The notes: generated from the sequence alone by a model not told the origin. 64,000 nt of DNA from Bacteroidota bacterium (GCA_023417065.1 JAEZGH010000019.1:1-64000); one strand, 5' to 3'; positions 8,713 through 17,819 are shown, counted from the stretch's first letter. Program-made: numbers and translations.

Positions 8713-10290
8713 ATGAACGTCATTCCGAAAATGTTTATTCATCCACTGCAACATCTTGGCTCCCTTGTGGTGTTGGGCCTCGCTTTGATGTATTCTGTAC
8801 ATGGTTATGCGCAAACCTGGATGCAGTTTCCGAGAAGTACGCCGGAAGCGGAAGGGGTTTCTTCCAAGGCTATCCTGCAATTCGTCGAAGCGACGGATAA
8901 AAGCGAAGCTGAATTCCATAGCATAATGATACTAAGGAACGGGAAGGTGATTGCCGAAGGGTGGTGGTCACCTTATCGTCCTGATCTGAAACACACCATG
9001 TACTCCGTGACGAAGAGCTGGACGTCAACAGCAGTGGGGTTCGCAGTTGCTGAAGGATTGCTCAGCGTCGAAAATAAGGTCATTGAGTTCTTTCCTGATG
9101 AATTGCCTGATACAGTCAGTGATCATTTGAAGCAACTTTCGATAAAAAATCTGCTGACCATGAGCGTCGGACAGGATCCGGATCCCACACACAATATTGC
9201 ATCCGGCAGCGATAACTGGGTGCGCGCGTTTCTTGCACGTGAGATTGTCAAACAACCCGGCACAACCTTCCTTTACAATTCCATGGCTACATATATGTTG
9301 TCGGCAATCGTGCAGAAAGTAACCGGTCAGAAGGTGATTGATTACCTCAAGCCCAGGTTGTTTGATCCGCTGGGGATTACGGATATCGATTCGGAGGTTG
9401 ATCCCAGGGGGATCAGCACGGGCGGATGGGGGATGCGGGTGCGCACTGAAGATATGGCAAAACTGGGGCAGCTTTACCTTCAGAAGGGGAGTTGGAATGG
9501 AAGGCAGATACTTCCGGCAGCCTGGGTTAAAGAGGCGACCACTCGCCAGATACTGCAATCACCTGACGTCCCAGACAGTGTCCGCGAGGTGAGCGATTGG
9601 CTTCAGGGCTATGGCTATCAATTCTGGCGCACCCGTCACAGTGCCTTCCGCGCTGACGGAGCGTTTGGTCAGTTCATCGTCGTTCTTCCTGAAGAGAGTA
9701 TGGTGATCGTCTTCACGGCAGAAACTCCGGATATGCAACGACAAATTAACCTCGCATGGGAATATATCCTGCCTGGAGTAAAAAAGCAAGCGTTGCCAAC
9801 CGACAAGGCTGCGCAAAGAGCGTTGGATAAAAAGCTCCGCAGTCTTCAACTTGCTATACCCGAACGAGGTGTCTCGTCTGACCGCGAGAAAGCTGTTCTG
9901 GGAAAGGCAATCAGGCTTGAAAAAAATGAACTTGATCTGGAGGAAATTGTGATTCGTGCGAACGGTTCAGGTTATGAGGTTTCATTTAAAATCGGTTCTG
10001 ATGTTTATCCGATCGAATTTGGTAGCGGGAAGTGGATTTTCGGTAAGACAGAAAAACATGGACCACACCTTTTCTCAAAAGCACGAGCGAAGTTCAAGGG
10101 CCTTCCGCCGTTCAAAGTAGCGGGTGCATTTTCCTGGAAGGATAACGATACGCTGGAACTCACCCTGCGTTATATTGAAAGCCCGCACACGGAACGAATC
10201 ACGATTGCGTTTGACGGATCGAATGCGCGGGTGGTTACCGCTCCGAGTTTTGCCCCCGGAATGGCGGTGAACATTCCGGGTAAATATTGA
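8713..10290 (+). CDS. Secreted serine hydrolase, beta-lactamase class C fold
   Basis: A 525-residue exported protein. The ATG at 8713 gives a good signal peptide ending near GYAQ; the in-frame extension upstream adds only non-signal-like residues. The hydrolase domain (about 35-345) has the nucleophile/general base pair Ser98-x-x-Lys101 (SVTK) and the second motif Tyr188-Asn189 (YNS). This family includes penicillin-binding-like DD-peptidases, esterases and beta-lactamases. The C-terminal ~150 residues form a beta-rich domain with paired hydrophobic strands, a common appendage in Bacteroidota members. It is a single gene ending 20 bases from the convergent DUF5777 gene. Function beyond serine hydrolase is open. 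Confidence 0.85.
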   Translation: MNVIPKMFIHPLQHLGSLVVLGLALMYSVHGYAQTWMQFPRSTPEAEGVSSKAILQFVEATDKSEAEFHSIMILRNGKVIAEGWWSPYRPDLKHTMYSVTKSWTSTAVGFAVAEGLLSVENKVIEFFPDELPDTVSDHLKQLSIKNLLTMSVGQDPDPTHNIASGSDNWVRAFLAREIVKQPGTTFLYNSMATYMLSAIVQKVTGQKVIDYLKPRLFDPLGITDIDSEVDPRGISTGGWGMRVRTEDMAKLGQLYLQKGSWNGRQILPAAWVKEATTRQILQSPDVPDSVREVSDWLQGYGYQFWRTRHSAFRADGAFGQFIVVLPEESMVIVFTAETPDMQRQINLAWEYILPGVKKQALPTDKAAQRALDKKLRSLQLAIPERGVSSDREKAVLGKAIRLEKNELDLEEIVIRANGSGYEVSFKIGSDVYPIEFGSGKWIFGKTEKHGPHLFSKARAKFKGLPPFKVAGAFSWKDNDTLELTLRYIESPHTERITIAFDGSNARVVTAPSFAPGMAVNIPGKY

Positions 10291-10310
10291 TCCATTGCGC
10301 CGATTTCGGC

Positions 10311-11186
10311 TCATTTCTTTTTGAACGAAAACATGCGTGTGACGTTGAAGCCGAAATGAATGTCTCCGTCGAAAAAGTCACCCGCGGTTTCCGTCAAGTA
10401 AGCCCTTTCCGTAAGGCCGCGCGTGTTGGTGAATACCAGTTGAAAGACGTGTCCGCCTGTTTCGATATCAATGCCGATCCCAAAGGGATTGTAATAAGGG
10501 CTGGAGCCAGGTACGTCGAACCGGTGATAATACTCTGCGGTGATCGCCGCGCTTTTGGATATCTTTATTCGCCCGCCTACACCCACAAGGGGTTGCGTGT
10601 TCTTTTCGATGGATTCATCAACCATGTTCTTGTGGACAATCGTGGGCATGAGCTGAAATGAGAAGGCCGCACTCACCTTTCTGGCCAATAGCACCTGCGT
10701 TGTATATGCCAGTCGATCATTAACGTCGATAGGGGATGAGAGGTCTTTGTTTCGCGGCGACATTCGCGCTGCGGCGGAAGCAAACAAGGTCGCCGTAAAC
10801 GGGAATGTTTCGCTGCCGGATTTTTGCCTGATGACCTTGTAACGCAGATATGCATCAAGGGTTTTATCAACCGAATTGCGTCCGAAACCAACGCCAAGGT
10901 CATCATTGATTCCGTATTCGAAGCCTATCCGAACATAAGCCTGGTCTAGCCCGAAAAACTCATAGATACCCTGGTTGATTGTTTCGAAGCGGTGAGCGAA
11001 AATGAACTGCAGGTCACCTGCTGGAATCGTCTCGACGGTCTGACCGTTTACCAGTCGCTGTCCTTTGAACGTTGCTATGGTATAATTAACCTCCTGGTTT
11101 CCGGAATCAAGGTCGTTGAGGAGACTCTGACTCAAGCCCGGGACAAATGATGCGACGAGAAGGAAGGCAATAATACGTGTTCTCAA
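10311..11186 (-). CDS. DUF5777 family outer-membrane beta-barrel protein
   Basis: About 291 residues with a signal peptide (RTRIIAFLLVASFVPGLSQ) followed by alternating amphipathic strands and a terminal aromatic-rich strand (FNVTRMFSFKKK), as in outer-membrane barrels. I recognise it as DUF5777-like from the N-terminal VNYTIATFKGQRLVNGQ segment and the HRFETINQG region. No ATG lies near the signal peptide. The TTG at 11184-11186, overlapping the YceI stop as TTGA, gives the best start; a GTG at 11243 would add 19 residues inside the YceI gene. It is the last gene of the operon with YceI and the SprB/CxxxxCH lipoprotein. Function is unknown; the neighbours suggest envelope redox or sulfur/lipid chemistry. 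Confidence 0.78.
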   Translation of the reverse strand: MRTRIIAFLLVASFVPGLSQSLLNDLDSGNQEVNYTIATFKGQRLVNGQTVETIPAGDLQFIFAHRFETINQGIYEFFGLDQAYVRIGFEYGINDDLGVGFGRNSVDKTLDAYLRYKVIRQKSGSETFPFTATLFASAAARMSPRNKDLSSPIDVNDRLAYTTQVLLARKVSAAFSFQLMPTIVHKNMVDESIEKNTQPLVGVGGRIKISKSAAITAEYYHRFDVPGSSPYYNPFGIGIDIETGGHVFQLVFTNTRGLTERAYLTETAGDFFDGDIHFGFNVTRMFSFKKK

Positions 11187-11722
11187 GACTTCGTGTACGT
11201 TAATCGTATGGTAACTTTTACTTCCTCCGCAATATTCTGCCACAGGAGTTGTGGGATGGCAATGCCGTAGTCTTCAAGACGTACCATAAAGCTGGAATCC
11301 ATTTGATAGGCTTCGCCGTTCCTTCTTACCGTTCCCGGGATACTGACATCATGAGTGACTCCGTGAATAGTAAGCTTTCCTGTGGCGGTTACCTGTTGTT
11401 CACCGGACGCATTAGCGTTAAAGCCTCCAAGACTACCACTGAAGGTCGCATATGGATATTTGTCCGATTCCATATACTTCTCATTAAAGTGTTCCTGCAT
11501 AAGTTTCTTGCTGAACCGGAAGTCGCTGATGCGGATCCTGAATGCGATTTCTCCGGTTTCGACGTTGAACAAACTTTGAATGTTTTTGTTTTCGGCCGAA
11601 ATGTCTTCCAGTGGTGCATGAGAGAAGAAATCGACAACACCTTCCTTCACCGTGTACCGTTGTGAATAAAGCGCATGGAAATGGAGCAGTAGCAGTATCG
11701 CGGTGAGGAGAAGGTGTTTCAT
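11183..11722 (-). CDS. YceI family periplasmic protein
   Basis: A 179-residue exported protein with a signal peptide ending near ALYSQ and one YceI-like lipocalin-style barrel. Typical segments are VDFFSHAPLEDISAEN, MQEHFNEKYMESDKYPYATFSG and LTIHGVTHDVSIPGTV. YceI proteins bind isoprenoid-type ligands and often sit beside cytochromes. Here the gene lies between a CxxxxCH lipoprotein (one base apart) and a DUF5777 barrel (overlapping stop and start), indicating tight co-expression. Confidence 0.9.
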   Translation of the reverse strand: MKHLLLTAILLLLHFHALYSQRYTVKEGVVDFFSHAPLEDISAENKNIQSLFNVETGEIAFRIRISDFRFSKKLMQEHFNEKYMESDKYPYATFSGSLGGFNANASGEQQVTATGKLTIHGVTHDVSIPGTVRRNGEAYQMDSSFMVRLEDYGIAIPQLLWQNIAEEVKVTIRLTYTKS

Positions 11723-11723
11723 A

Positions 11724-12536
11724 TCAGTTTTGTGGTGCGTTATCGTCGGCCCAACAAGCGATCTTATCCTTTAGTTCCTGCGAGAGGGGTGGTCCTCCCT
11801 TAGGCATTACGTTGCTCAGAACCGCGTTTTTTATATCAGCGGCACGTGATGAGGCAACGGTATACGTCTGCAAACTCATCGGCGCTGCACCACCTGTGAC
11901 ATGACATCCGCTCGTGGCGCAGTTGGCGTCGAGTATATTCTTTATTTCGCTGTCATACGTTACCCCTGTCGTCAGTGCAACGTTCTGAATCGATAGACAT
12001 CCTTCGCTATCCCTGACAGTTACCGTGTATGTACCTGCGGGCAGTCCGGAGAATTCGGGTGTCGCTCCAAAGGCGCCTTCGTCCAGCCTATACTCATAGG
12101 GCGACGCGCCACCTGTAGTCGCAATGGTAATCGATCCGTCCGAAGTCTTGCAACCACTGTCATCGGTGGTCGCGGCGAATGCGAGGTTCGATGATCCTGC
12201 AACAATAGTAACATTCACCGATTGTTCACAATCATTTTTATCGCGTGCCCGCAGCACATAATTCCCTGGCGCGAGGCCTCTGAAAACATTGTCAGAAGTG
12301 AATGTTCCATTATTGACCGCATACTGGTATGGGGCGGACCCACCCGTGGCATTTAATGTTACGGTGCCATCGGAAGCGTCGCATCCTGATGGGGCCGTCG
12401 TTTCAGTCTCCAGCAAAATGTTTACCGAATTGCAATCGACCGGTTCGGGTTCGTCGCTGCTTGAACAGCGTACTATCGTCACCAACGTCGACAGGGAAAG
12501 GCAAACCATGACAGCAAGTTTTTGTCGTGAGATCAT
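11724..12536 (-). CDS. SprB-repeat lipoprotein with C-terminal CxxxxCH motif
   Basis: A 270-residue exported protein. The N-terminal signal probably ends at Cys24 as a lipoprotein, although Arg at -1 is unusual. Two repeats of about 70 residues follow, each with the pattern Cys..SDG(T/S)(V/I)T..GG(A/S).PY.Y....F....F.GL..G.Y...(R/V)D..GC, matching SprB-type repeats of Bacteroidota surface adhesins. The C-terminal ~75 residues contain CATSGCH, a CxxxxCH pattern seen in some c-type haem proteins, with a downstream NVMPKGGPPLS segment offering a Met ligand. It heads the operon with YceI and DUF5777. I infer a surface or periplasmic electron-transfer protein; haem attachment is unproven because CxxxxCH is non-canonical. 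Confidence 0.7.
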   Translation of the reverse strand: MISRQKLAVMVCLSLSTLVTIVRCSSSDEPEPVDCNSVNILLETETTAPSGCDASDGTVTLNATGGSAPYQYAVNNGTFTSDNVFRGLAPGNYVLRARDKNDCEQSVNVTIVAGSSNLAFAATTDDSGCKTSDGSITIATTGGASPYEYRLDEGAFGATPEFSGLPAGTYTVTVRDSEGCLSIQNVALTTGVTYDSEIKNILDANCATSGCHVTGGAAPMSLQTYTVASSRAADIKNAVLSNVMPKGGPPLSQELKDKIACWADDNAPQN

Positions 12537-12546
12537 ATTGAGGGTT

Positions 12547-13914
12547 TTATTGGGTCTTTAGGAATGAATACCGGGCACGCAGGAACATTCCGAATGTGCT
12601 TACGTCAAGCTTGCCTTCGCCCACGCCACTGAGAGGAATTTTCACGAAGGGCTCGGCTTCGATGTGGATCCTGTGACTGATTTGCCGGGAAACACCCAGG
12701 GAGATGTTCATAACCTTGAACCATTCGTTGTTTTTGTTCCTGACTTCCTTGTTATAGCTCGCCGGGCCGTAAGGGGAATCATAATAGAAGACGTAGCTTT
12801 CTTTCTTCATGATGTAGGAAGAAAGTCCGGCACCGGCAAACAGGCTGTATCGGCCCGTTCCGTTAAGCTGATAATACAGGTTCAATGGAATGTCAATGAT
12901 CAGGCAATCGCCTTCGGCATCAGGGTAGGCATGGCCGTAGTATTCCACGTCGCGGGCGCGGTACAACTTCGTTGAGCTGATCACACCACTCATTACCGAG
13001 AGCCTGGCGGTAATGTGCACTGCAACCAACCCAGCGAAGTTCTTTCCAGGCTTGGTTTGTTCTCTGAAATTCACAGAGCTGAAATCAGGAGATAGGGCTG
13101 CAATCAGAGACAGACGGTATGTAGGTCTGCGCCCGTGGATCGCAGGTTCGTCGTTGGCTTCTTTGGGATCGGATACATGTTCACGGGTAAATGATGGGGA
13201 CTTGGTGCTATCCGATACCACTTGTGCAATTATTTCTATTTGCTCGTGAAATGTTTGATCCGACATTGCCGCGAATCCATCAGCCTTATTTGAGACCGCG
13301 GGGTCTTCCATAGGGATGTTTTTACTTACTGTACCAGGCGGTGGAGGAGGATCATCGTGTTGTGGAATCGTCTCATCTGCTTTTGTTTGGTCAGCCTTGA
13401 TTGTCGACGCGTCAGGTTTATTGGATTGATCGGTGCCGGCACCATGATCGTTATTCCTGTGGCTCTTCCTTTCCGAATTCCACACGCGGGGACGTGATTC
13501 CTCCGTCAATTTGTTAACGTGGGAACTACTGATGTGAATTTCATCGATGCCACGTTGTTCGTCAACAGTAGTTGTTTCAGGTACGATTACTGCTGCAGGT
13601 GCGGGCGTTCCGTTTTCCTCCGGAGGCACGATCTCCTCCAGCGGATTTGTATAATGAACATTGATCTCTTCATCGTAACTCACATTTGAGGTTAAATATG
13701 ACCAGGTAAGGATTCCTGTGATGGATCCAGCCAGGAAAATCAGGAGGACGGGAAGGGCGCGACGGACCAATGGGGGCTTATCAGGGGTGGCGTCAGCAGC
13801 CTTGTTGAGCCGTTGCTGCATAGCACTCCACGCCGCCGGATCGAAGGGAGGCCGGTACTTTTCAGCAGCTTCCTGAAAATGCTTGTCCAGATCGTTATCC
13901 GACAGATTTTGCAT
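12547..13914 (-). CDS. Membrane-anchored protein with C-terminal barrel, paired with ECF sigma factor
   Basis: A 455-residue protein in three parts. Residues 1-50 are a soluble N-terminus starting SDNDLDKHFQEAAEKY, typical of proteins encoded after ECF sigma factors. A single transmembrane helix (52-74) follows, then a long polar Pro/Glu/Lys-rich stretch (about 80-260) and a C-terminal ~195-residue region of alternating strands (from YRLSLIAALSPDF to FLRARYSFLKTQ) resembling PF13568-type barrels. The gene overlaps the sigma gene by 20 bases, so coupling is likely, and it may act as its anti-sigma factor. Having both an inner-membrane helix and a barrel-like end in one chain is topologically puzzling. 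Confidence 0.75.
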   Translation of the reverse strand: MQNLSDNDLDKHFQEAAEKYRPPFDPAAWSAMQQRLNKAADATPDKPPLVRRALPVLLIFLAGSITGILTWSYLTSNVSYDEEINVHYTNPLEEIVPPEENGTPAPAAVIVPETTTVDEQRGIDEIHISSSHVNKLTEESRPRVWNSERKSHRNNDHGAGTDQSNKPDASTIKADQTKADETIPQHDDPPPPPGTVSKNIPMEDPAVSNKADGFAAMSDQTFHEQIEIIAQVVSDSTKSPSFTREHVSDPKEANDEPAIHGRRPTYRLSLIAALSPDFSSVNFREQTKPGKNFAGLVAVHITARLSVMSGVISSTKLYRARDVEYYGHAYPDAEGDCLIIDIPLNLYYQLNGTGRYSLFAGAGLSSYIMKKESYVFYYDSPYGPASYNKEVRNKNNEWFKVMNISLGVSRQISHRIHIEAEPFVKIPLSGVGEGKLDVSTFGMFLRARYSFLKTQ

Positions 13915-14482
13915 AGTGTTTACCTGACTTTATTTCGATCATTTTGCGAAGCGCAGCGCGTGCTTTAAGAAGGTTCGACTTTGACGTCCCTTCTGATATG
14001 TTCAGCATTTTTCCTATTTCCGGATGCGTGTATCCGTCAATAACGTGAAGGTTGAAGACAGCGCGGTAGGCCGGCGGCAGATGGCTGATCATTTCAATTA
14101 ATTCCTCATGGGCGAGATTATCCAGGCCGGAAACATGGTGGCCTTCTGAATCCGGCTGTATGGTGATGTCCGCATGGAAATAATTCTTCTTCTCTTTGCG
14201 GTAATGGTCGATGGACGCGTTGACCATGATACGGCGCACCCACCCGTAGAATGACATGGATTCGTTGTACTGATCTATTTTCTGAAACACGTGCATGAAG
14301 CCGTCGTTCAGCACTTCCTGGGCTTCGCCCTTCGAATAGCAATATCGCATGCAGATACTCATAGCGTAGGAATACATATGCTGATACAGCAAGCGCTGAC
14401 TCTCACGGTCGTTCCTCTTACAGCCCTGAATCAGTAGCAGCATACGCGCCGGGTCTTTCGTATGATCGATAAAATTTGCCAC
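13895..14482 (-). CDS. ECF-family RNA polymerase sigma factor
   Basis: A 195-residue sigma-70 family factor with region 2 (YSYAMSICMRYCYSKGEAQEVLNDGFMHVFQKI) and region 4 (HLPPAYRAVFNLHVIDGYTHPEIGKMLNISEGTSKS). It directs transcription of envelope-related genes in this phylum. The frame opens with GTG at 14480-14482; an ATG at 14441-14443 (MLLLIQGCKRND) is an alternative start that would shorten it by 13 residues. It overlaps the membrane-anchored barrel gene downstream by 20 bases. The 256 bases upstream separate it from the divergent ABC transporter operon. Confidence 0.88.
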   Translation of the reverse strand: MANFIDHTKDPARMLLLIQGCKRNDRESQRLLYQHMYSYAMSICMRYCYSKGEAQEVLNDGFMHVFQKIDQYNESMSFYGWVRRIMVNASIDHYRKEKKNYFHADITIQPDSEGHHVSGLDNLAHEELIEMISHLPPAYRAVFNLHVIDGYTHPEIGKMLNISEGTSKSNLLKARAALRKMIEIKSGKHYAKSVG

Positions 14483-14738
14483 AGGACGTAAGTTCTTCGC
14501 TAAGGGTTGCCAGAGGGAGAAGAAAATGTTCTATAATATACCTATTTCGGAAAGCGCCCCCAAAACGAATTATTGACGCTCCTGAATAGGAAGCTTCGGC
14601 AGATGTGGGGCGAAAATTTTCGCATTCCAGGTCAGTTTCGATCTTTTGACCTGTAATTTTCACCGCCACCGTGCGACCTATTCGACAGTTATCAGCCGGA
14701 GCTCCTGTTGAAAATTGTAACTGGCTAACCCTTAATCT

Positions 14739-16217
14739 ATGGTAAGAACTTTTTTGGATCATGGTTGGAAGAAGTGGACGCGATCGGTGTCGTTTACAAA
14801 AGAGATGGCGACGACCATATTTCTCGGGGTCGTTACCCTGATGATAGCGGCGTATCTGCTTGCTTTTGGATTCTTCCTTCCTACATTACTAAAAGATGCA
14901 TTGAATCAGGCGGATCCTATAGGATTCCTTCATCGCCTCCTGATCTATTATTTCCTTTTCGACTTCGTATTCAGATATCTTCTGCAGAGTGTCCCGGTGG
15001 TTGAGATACGGCCCTATCTCCACCTTCCGATAAAGCGTTCAGGGATTATTCATTTCTTGTTGGGGCGATCATTGTTTCATCCGTTGAATGTATTTGTGCT
15101 GTTGTTGCTTGGACCGATGGCCTTTATGACGGTGGCTCCCGAACAGGGAATGGTCGTCGCATTGTGCTGGATCGGAGGATTCTGGCTGATTGCGTTTGCA
15201 ATACATTTCCTGGTCATGCTATTCAAGGTTAAACTGGATGATACGCTTTGGGGTATTATTCTGCTGGTTACAGTATTCTCGGGGCTGGGCCTCGCCGACT
15301 ATTATGGATGGTTCAAATTATCCGACGTTTCGAAACTGATCTTTGACAACGCTCTCGCCGGTCCTTCGTTCCTAGCGGGCTGTTTCGCGCTGGTTGCATT
15401 AATCTATGGTATTGCGTTTCTCATCTTTCGCAATAGCATTTATGCTGATGAGGTTCCGGGTCAGGATAAGAAACAATATGGCTACGGCGACTTCACCTTC
15501 CTTCGCAGCCTCGGTTCAATGGGAGAGTGGATTAACCTGGAGCTGAAACTCATCCTGCGCAACAAACGCCCGCGGACGCTTTTGTTTCTGAGTGCATTCT
15601 TCCTGTTGTATGGAATGATTTTCTATCCCAACCCGATGTATACAGAGGAGATGCCTGGCTTCCTGCTTTTTGTCGGCATATTCGTAACGGGAGTGTTTAT
15701 GATTAACTATGGGCAGTATTTGTACAGCTGGCAGAGCTCGCACTTTGATTTCACCCTCACTAAACCTGTGTCGTTGCGTGAGGTCGTCAACTCAAAGTAC
15801 TGGTTGCTGGGTGCGGTTTCTGTGATATGTTTTTTGTTGACAATTCCTTATGTGTTTTTTGGATGGCATATTGTCCTCACCAATGCCGCAATGCTGTTCT
15901 TTAACCTCGGGGTTAATGCCTTCATAATAATGAATCTCGCGATGTGGTCGCCAAAGAAGATCGATATGACCAAAGGTGGTGCGTTTAACATTCAGGGTGT
16001 AGGCGCAGCACAGTGGGTGATGGGCTTGCCGATTTTCCTGGGACCGTACGTGTTCTATCTGCCTTTAAGCCTGATGGGATATCCGCTCGCGGGTACGCTG
16101 CTCGTGGGATTTGTGGGTCTGCTGGGAATTATGTTCAGGCCGTGGCTCCTGAATATGACGGCACGCCGACTCCAGCAACGCAAGCACGTTATTGCAGAAG
16201 GTTTTAGAAAGGATTAA
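14739..16217 (+). CDS. DUF5687 family ABC transporter permease
   Basis: A 492-residue integral membrane protein with about ten predicted helices in pairs (for example residues 25-48, 66-82, 110-160, 280-330). It resembles DUF5687 permeases from conserved segments near the start (FLDHGWKKWTRSVSF) and the loop EWINLELKLILRNKRPR. These pair with a dedicated ATPase to make ABC-2-type exporters. The ATPase gene follows after 21 bases, completing the transporter. The substrate is unknown. Confidence 0.82.
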   Translation: MVRTFLDHGWKKWTRSVSFTKEMATTIFLGVVTLMIAAYLLAFGFFLPTLLKDALNQADPIGFLHRLLIYYFLFDFVFRYLLQSVPVVEIRPYLHLPIKRSGIIHFLLGRSLFHPLNVFVLLLLGPMAFMTVAPEQGMVVALCWIGGFWLIAFAIHFLVMLFKVKLDDTLWGIILLVTVFSGLGLADYYGWFKLSDVSKLIFDNALAGPSFLAGCFALVALIYGIAFLIFRNSIYADEVPGQDKKQYGYGDFTFLRSLGSMGEWINLELKLILRNKRPRTLLFLSAFFLLYGMIFYPNPMYTEEMPGFLLFVGIFVTGVFMINYGQYLYSWQSSHFDFTLTKPVSLREVVNSKYWLLGAVSVICFLLTIPYVFFGWHIVLTNAAMLFFNLGVNAFIIMNLAMWSPKKIDMTKGGAFNIQGVGAAQWVMGLPIFLGPYVFYLPLSLMGYPLAGTLLVGFVGLLGIMFRPWLLNMTARRLQQRKHVIAEGFRKD

Positions 16218-16238
16218 TCAACCAGGAAAATTAAAGAC

Positions 16239-16934
16239 ATGATAACAATACAATCACTGAAGAAAGCATACAAAGGTGTAACGGTAGTTGATGTGCCGGA
16301 ATTGAAGATTCAGTTCAACGAAAGCGTTGGCGTGGTTGGAAATAACGGTGCAGGAAAGACGACACTGTTCCGCATGATCCTCGACCTCATTCGTCCGAAC
16401 GAAGGGTCGGTCATGATCAACGATGTCAACGTTCAGGGGAATGATTCATGGAAACAGATCGTAGGTTCTTTCCTTGATGAAGGGTTCCTGATTCCGTATC
16501 TGACACCGGATGAATACTTCCGCTTCGTCGGCAGGTTGCATAACTACAGTCCCGAAGACTTTAAGAATTTCTATGCAAAGTTCGAAGACTTCTTTCAGGG
16601 GGAAATCGCCGGGAAGAAGAAGTACATCAGTGATCTTTCAAAAGGCAATCTGAAGAAAGTCGGCATCGCGGCGGCATTTATGGGAAATCCTCAGCTTGTG
16701 ATGCTCGACGAACCGTTTGAGAACCTCGATCCTACATCGCAGATAAAACTGAAGAACTTGCTTAACCGCGAAAGACAGGAGCGTTCGGTTACTTACCTTA
16801 TTTCAAGTCACGATCTGAATCACGTCACGGAAATCTGTAACAAGATCATCATCGTTGAGAAAGGTAAGGTAATTCGTGAACTCGACGGACAGGAGAACAT
16901 GCTCGCGGAGCTTGAAGCGTACTTTAAAGCGTAA
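16239..16934 (+). CDS. ABC transporter ATP-binding protein
   Basis: A 231-residue cytoplasmic ATPase with Walker A GNNGAGKTT (Lys40), signature DLSKGNLKKVG, Walker B LVMLDEPFENLD and switch His in SSHDLNH. The signature replaces LSGGQ with LSKGN, as is usual for the partners of DUF5687/ABC-2 permeases. It is co-transcribed with the permease and followed by a strong terminator. Confidence 0.93.
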   Translation: MITIQSLKKAYKGVTVVDVPELKIQFNESVGVVGNNGAGKTTLFRMILDLIRPNEGSVMINDVNVQGNDSWKQIVGSFLDEGFLIPYLTPDEYFRFVGRLHNYSPEDFKNFYAKFEDFFQGEIAGKKKYISDLSKGNLKKVGIAAAFMGNPQLVMLDEPFENLDPTSQIKLKNLLNRERQERSVTYLISSHDLNHVTEICNKIIIVEKGKVIRELDGQENMLAELEAYFKA

Positions 16935-17017
16935 GTACGGTGATCAGGTAGAAAGTGACCTGTCAGCTAACTGGATGGCTGGCCAGGAGGGTAGCCTCGT
17001 GGTGGATAGATATGAAG

Positions 17018-17052
17018 AAAAAGGGCCTTCGATTTTCGGAGGCCTTTTTTTT
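17018..17052 (+). terminator. Rho-independent terminator after ABC operon
   Basis: A stem of about 14 bp with two G-T wobbles (AAAAAGGGCCTTCG with CGGAGGCCTTTTTT), loop ATTTT, ending in a T run. It lies about 85 bases after the ATPase stop. Confidence 0.88.
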
Positions 17053-17123
17053 GTCCATTATATTCGGGCCTATTAAAGCGTCAGCAGCCATCACGTAGTC
17101 CGTTCCAGGCGAAAAGATACCGT

Positions 17124-17819
17124 TTAATCGTTATCGTTCCCGTCGGGTTCCCGGGCGAGTTCTGATGCACCGACTCCACTGAGGAGACCTTCATCGCGCA
17201 TTGCTGTTACCACGACTTTTGAAAACTGGCGTGAGAAGTCGGGCAGGCTGTTTGGATTATATGTTTGTGATTGCGCCGACCACAACAGCTCTTCTGATTT
17301 TGCGTCGTACAGATTAGTTTCAAGGAAGTATATCTTGTCTTCATCGTAATATCCAGGTGAATACAATCTCGGAGACCAGGTGTTAAAATAGCCCCAGAAG
17401 GTTCCATAGTATCCAAAACGCGGAACCGGCGCATAGGCTGCATCGCCAGGCGTGTATCGTGTTTCCGTTTCCTTGTCAATTAACGCGATAGTCAGAATGG
17501 CGTCGGCATCAGTACCTTTGATTCGGTCCAGCAATTTACTCTTGTCGGGTTGCTGACCGTTTGTGAAGGTCGGTGGCAACACTTCGATACTCTTAATCGT
17601 CCGAAAGCCCTCTTTCTTCAGTGCGGCCGCAACTTCATCCTCAACAGTCTGTCTTACATTGGTACGCTCCGTGAGCGCTGTGACCATTATGGTCTGGATT
17701 TTTTCGGATGCTGCCATCGCCTGTTGATTGGGATTCTTCCAGGAGCCGGTTATCTCAGTCGATGGCCGGCAGTTCATCATCAGAACTGATAACAATATTA
17801 ATATGGCTGTATTTTTCAT
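17124..17819 (-). CDS. Hypothetical lipoprotein
   Basis: A 231-residue protein starting at ATG 17817-17819 (MKNTAILI), which gives a signal peptide with lipobox VLMMNC (Cys17). The mature part has an alpha/beta segment (IQTIMVTALTERTNVRQTVE, then DADAILTIALIDKE) resembling DUF4136-like or related lipoproteins that assemble at the outer membrane. An aromatic/Gly/Pro-rich loop follows (FGYYGTFWGYFNTWSP). An upstream in-frame extension adds 22 Arg-rich residues and would mask the signal. It is a single gene, divergent from the pirin gene. No function can be assigned. Confidence 0.7.
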   Translation of the reverse strand: MKNTAILILLSVLMMNCRPSTEITGSWKNPNQQAMAASEKIQTIMVTALTERTNVRQTVEDEVAAALKKEGFRTIKSIEVLPPTFTNGQQPDKSKLLDRIKGTDADAILTIALIDKETETRYTPGDAAYAPVPRFGYYGTFWGYFNTWSPRLYSPGYYDEDKIYFLETNLYDAKSEELLWSAQSQTYNPNSLPDFSRQFSKVVVTAMRDEGLLSGVGASELAREPDGNDND

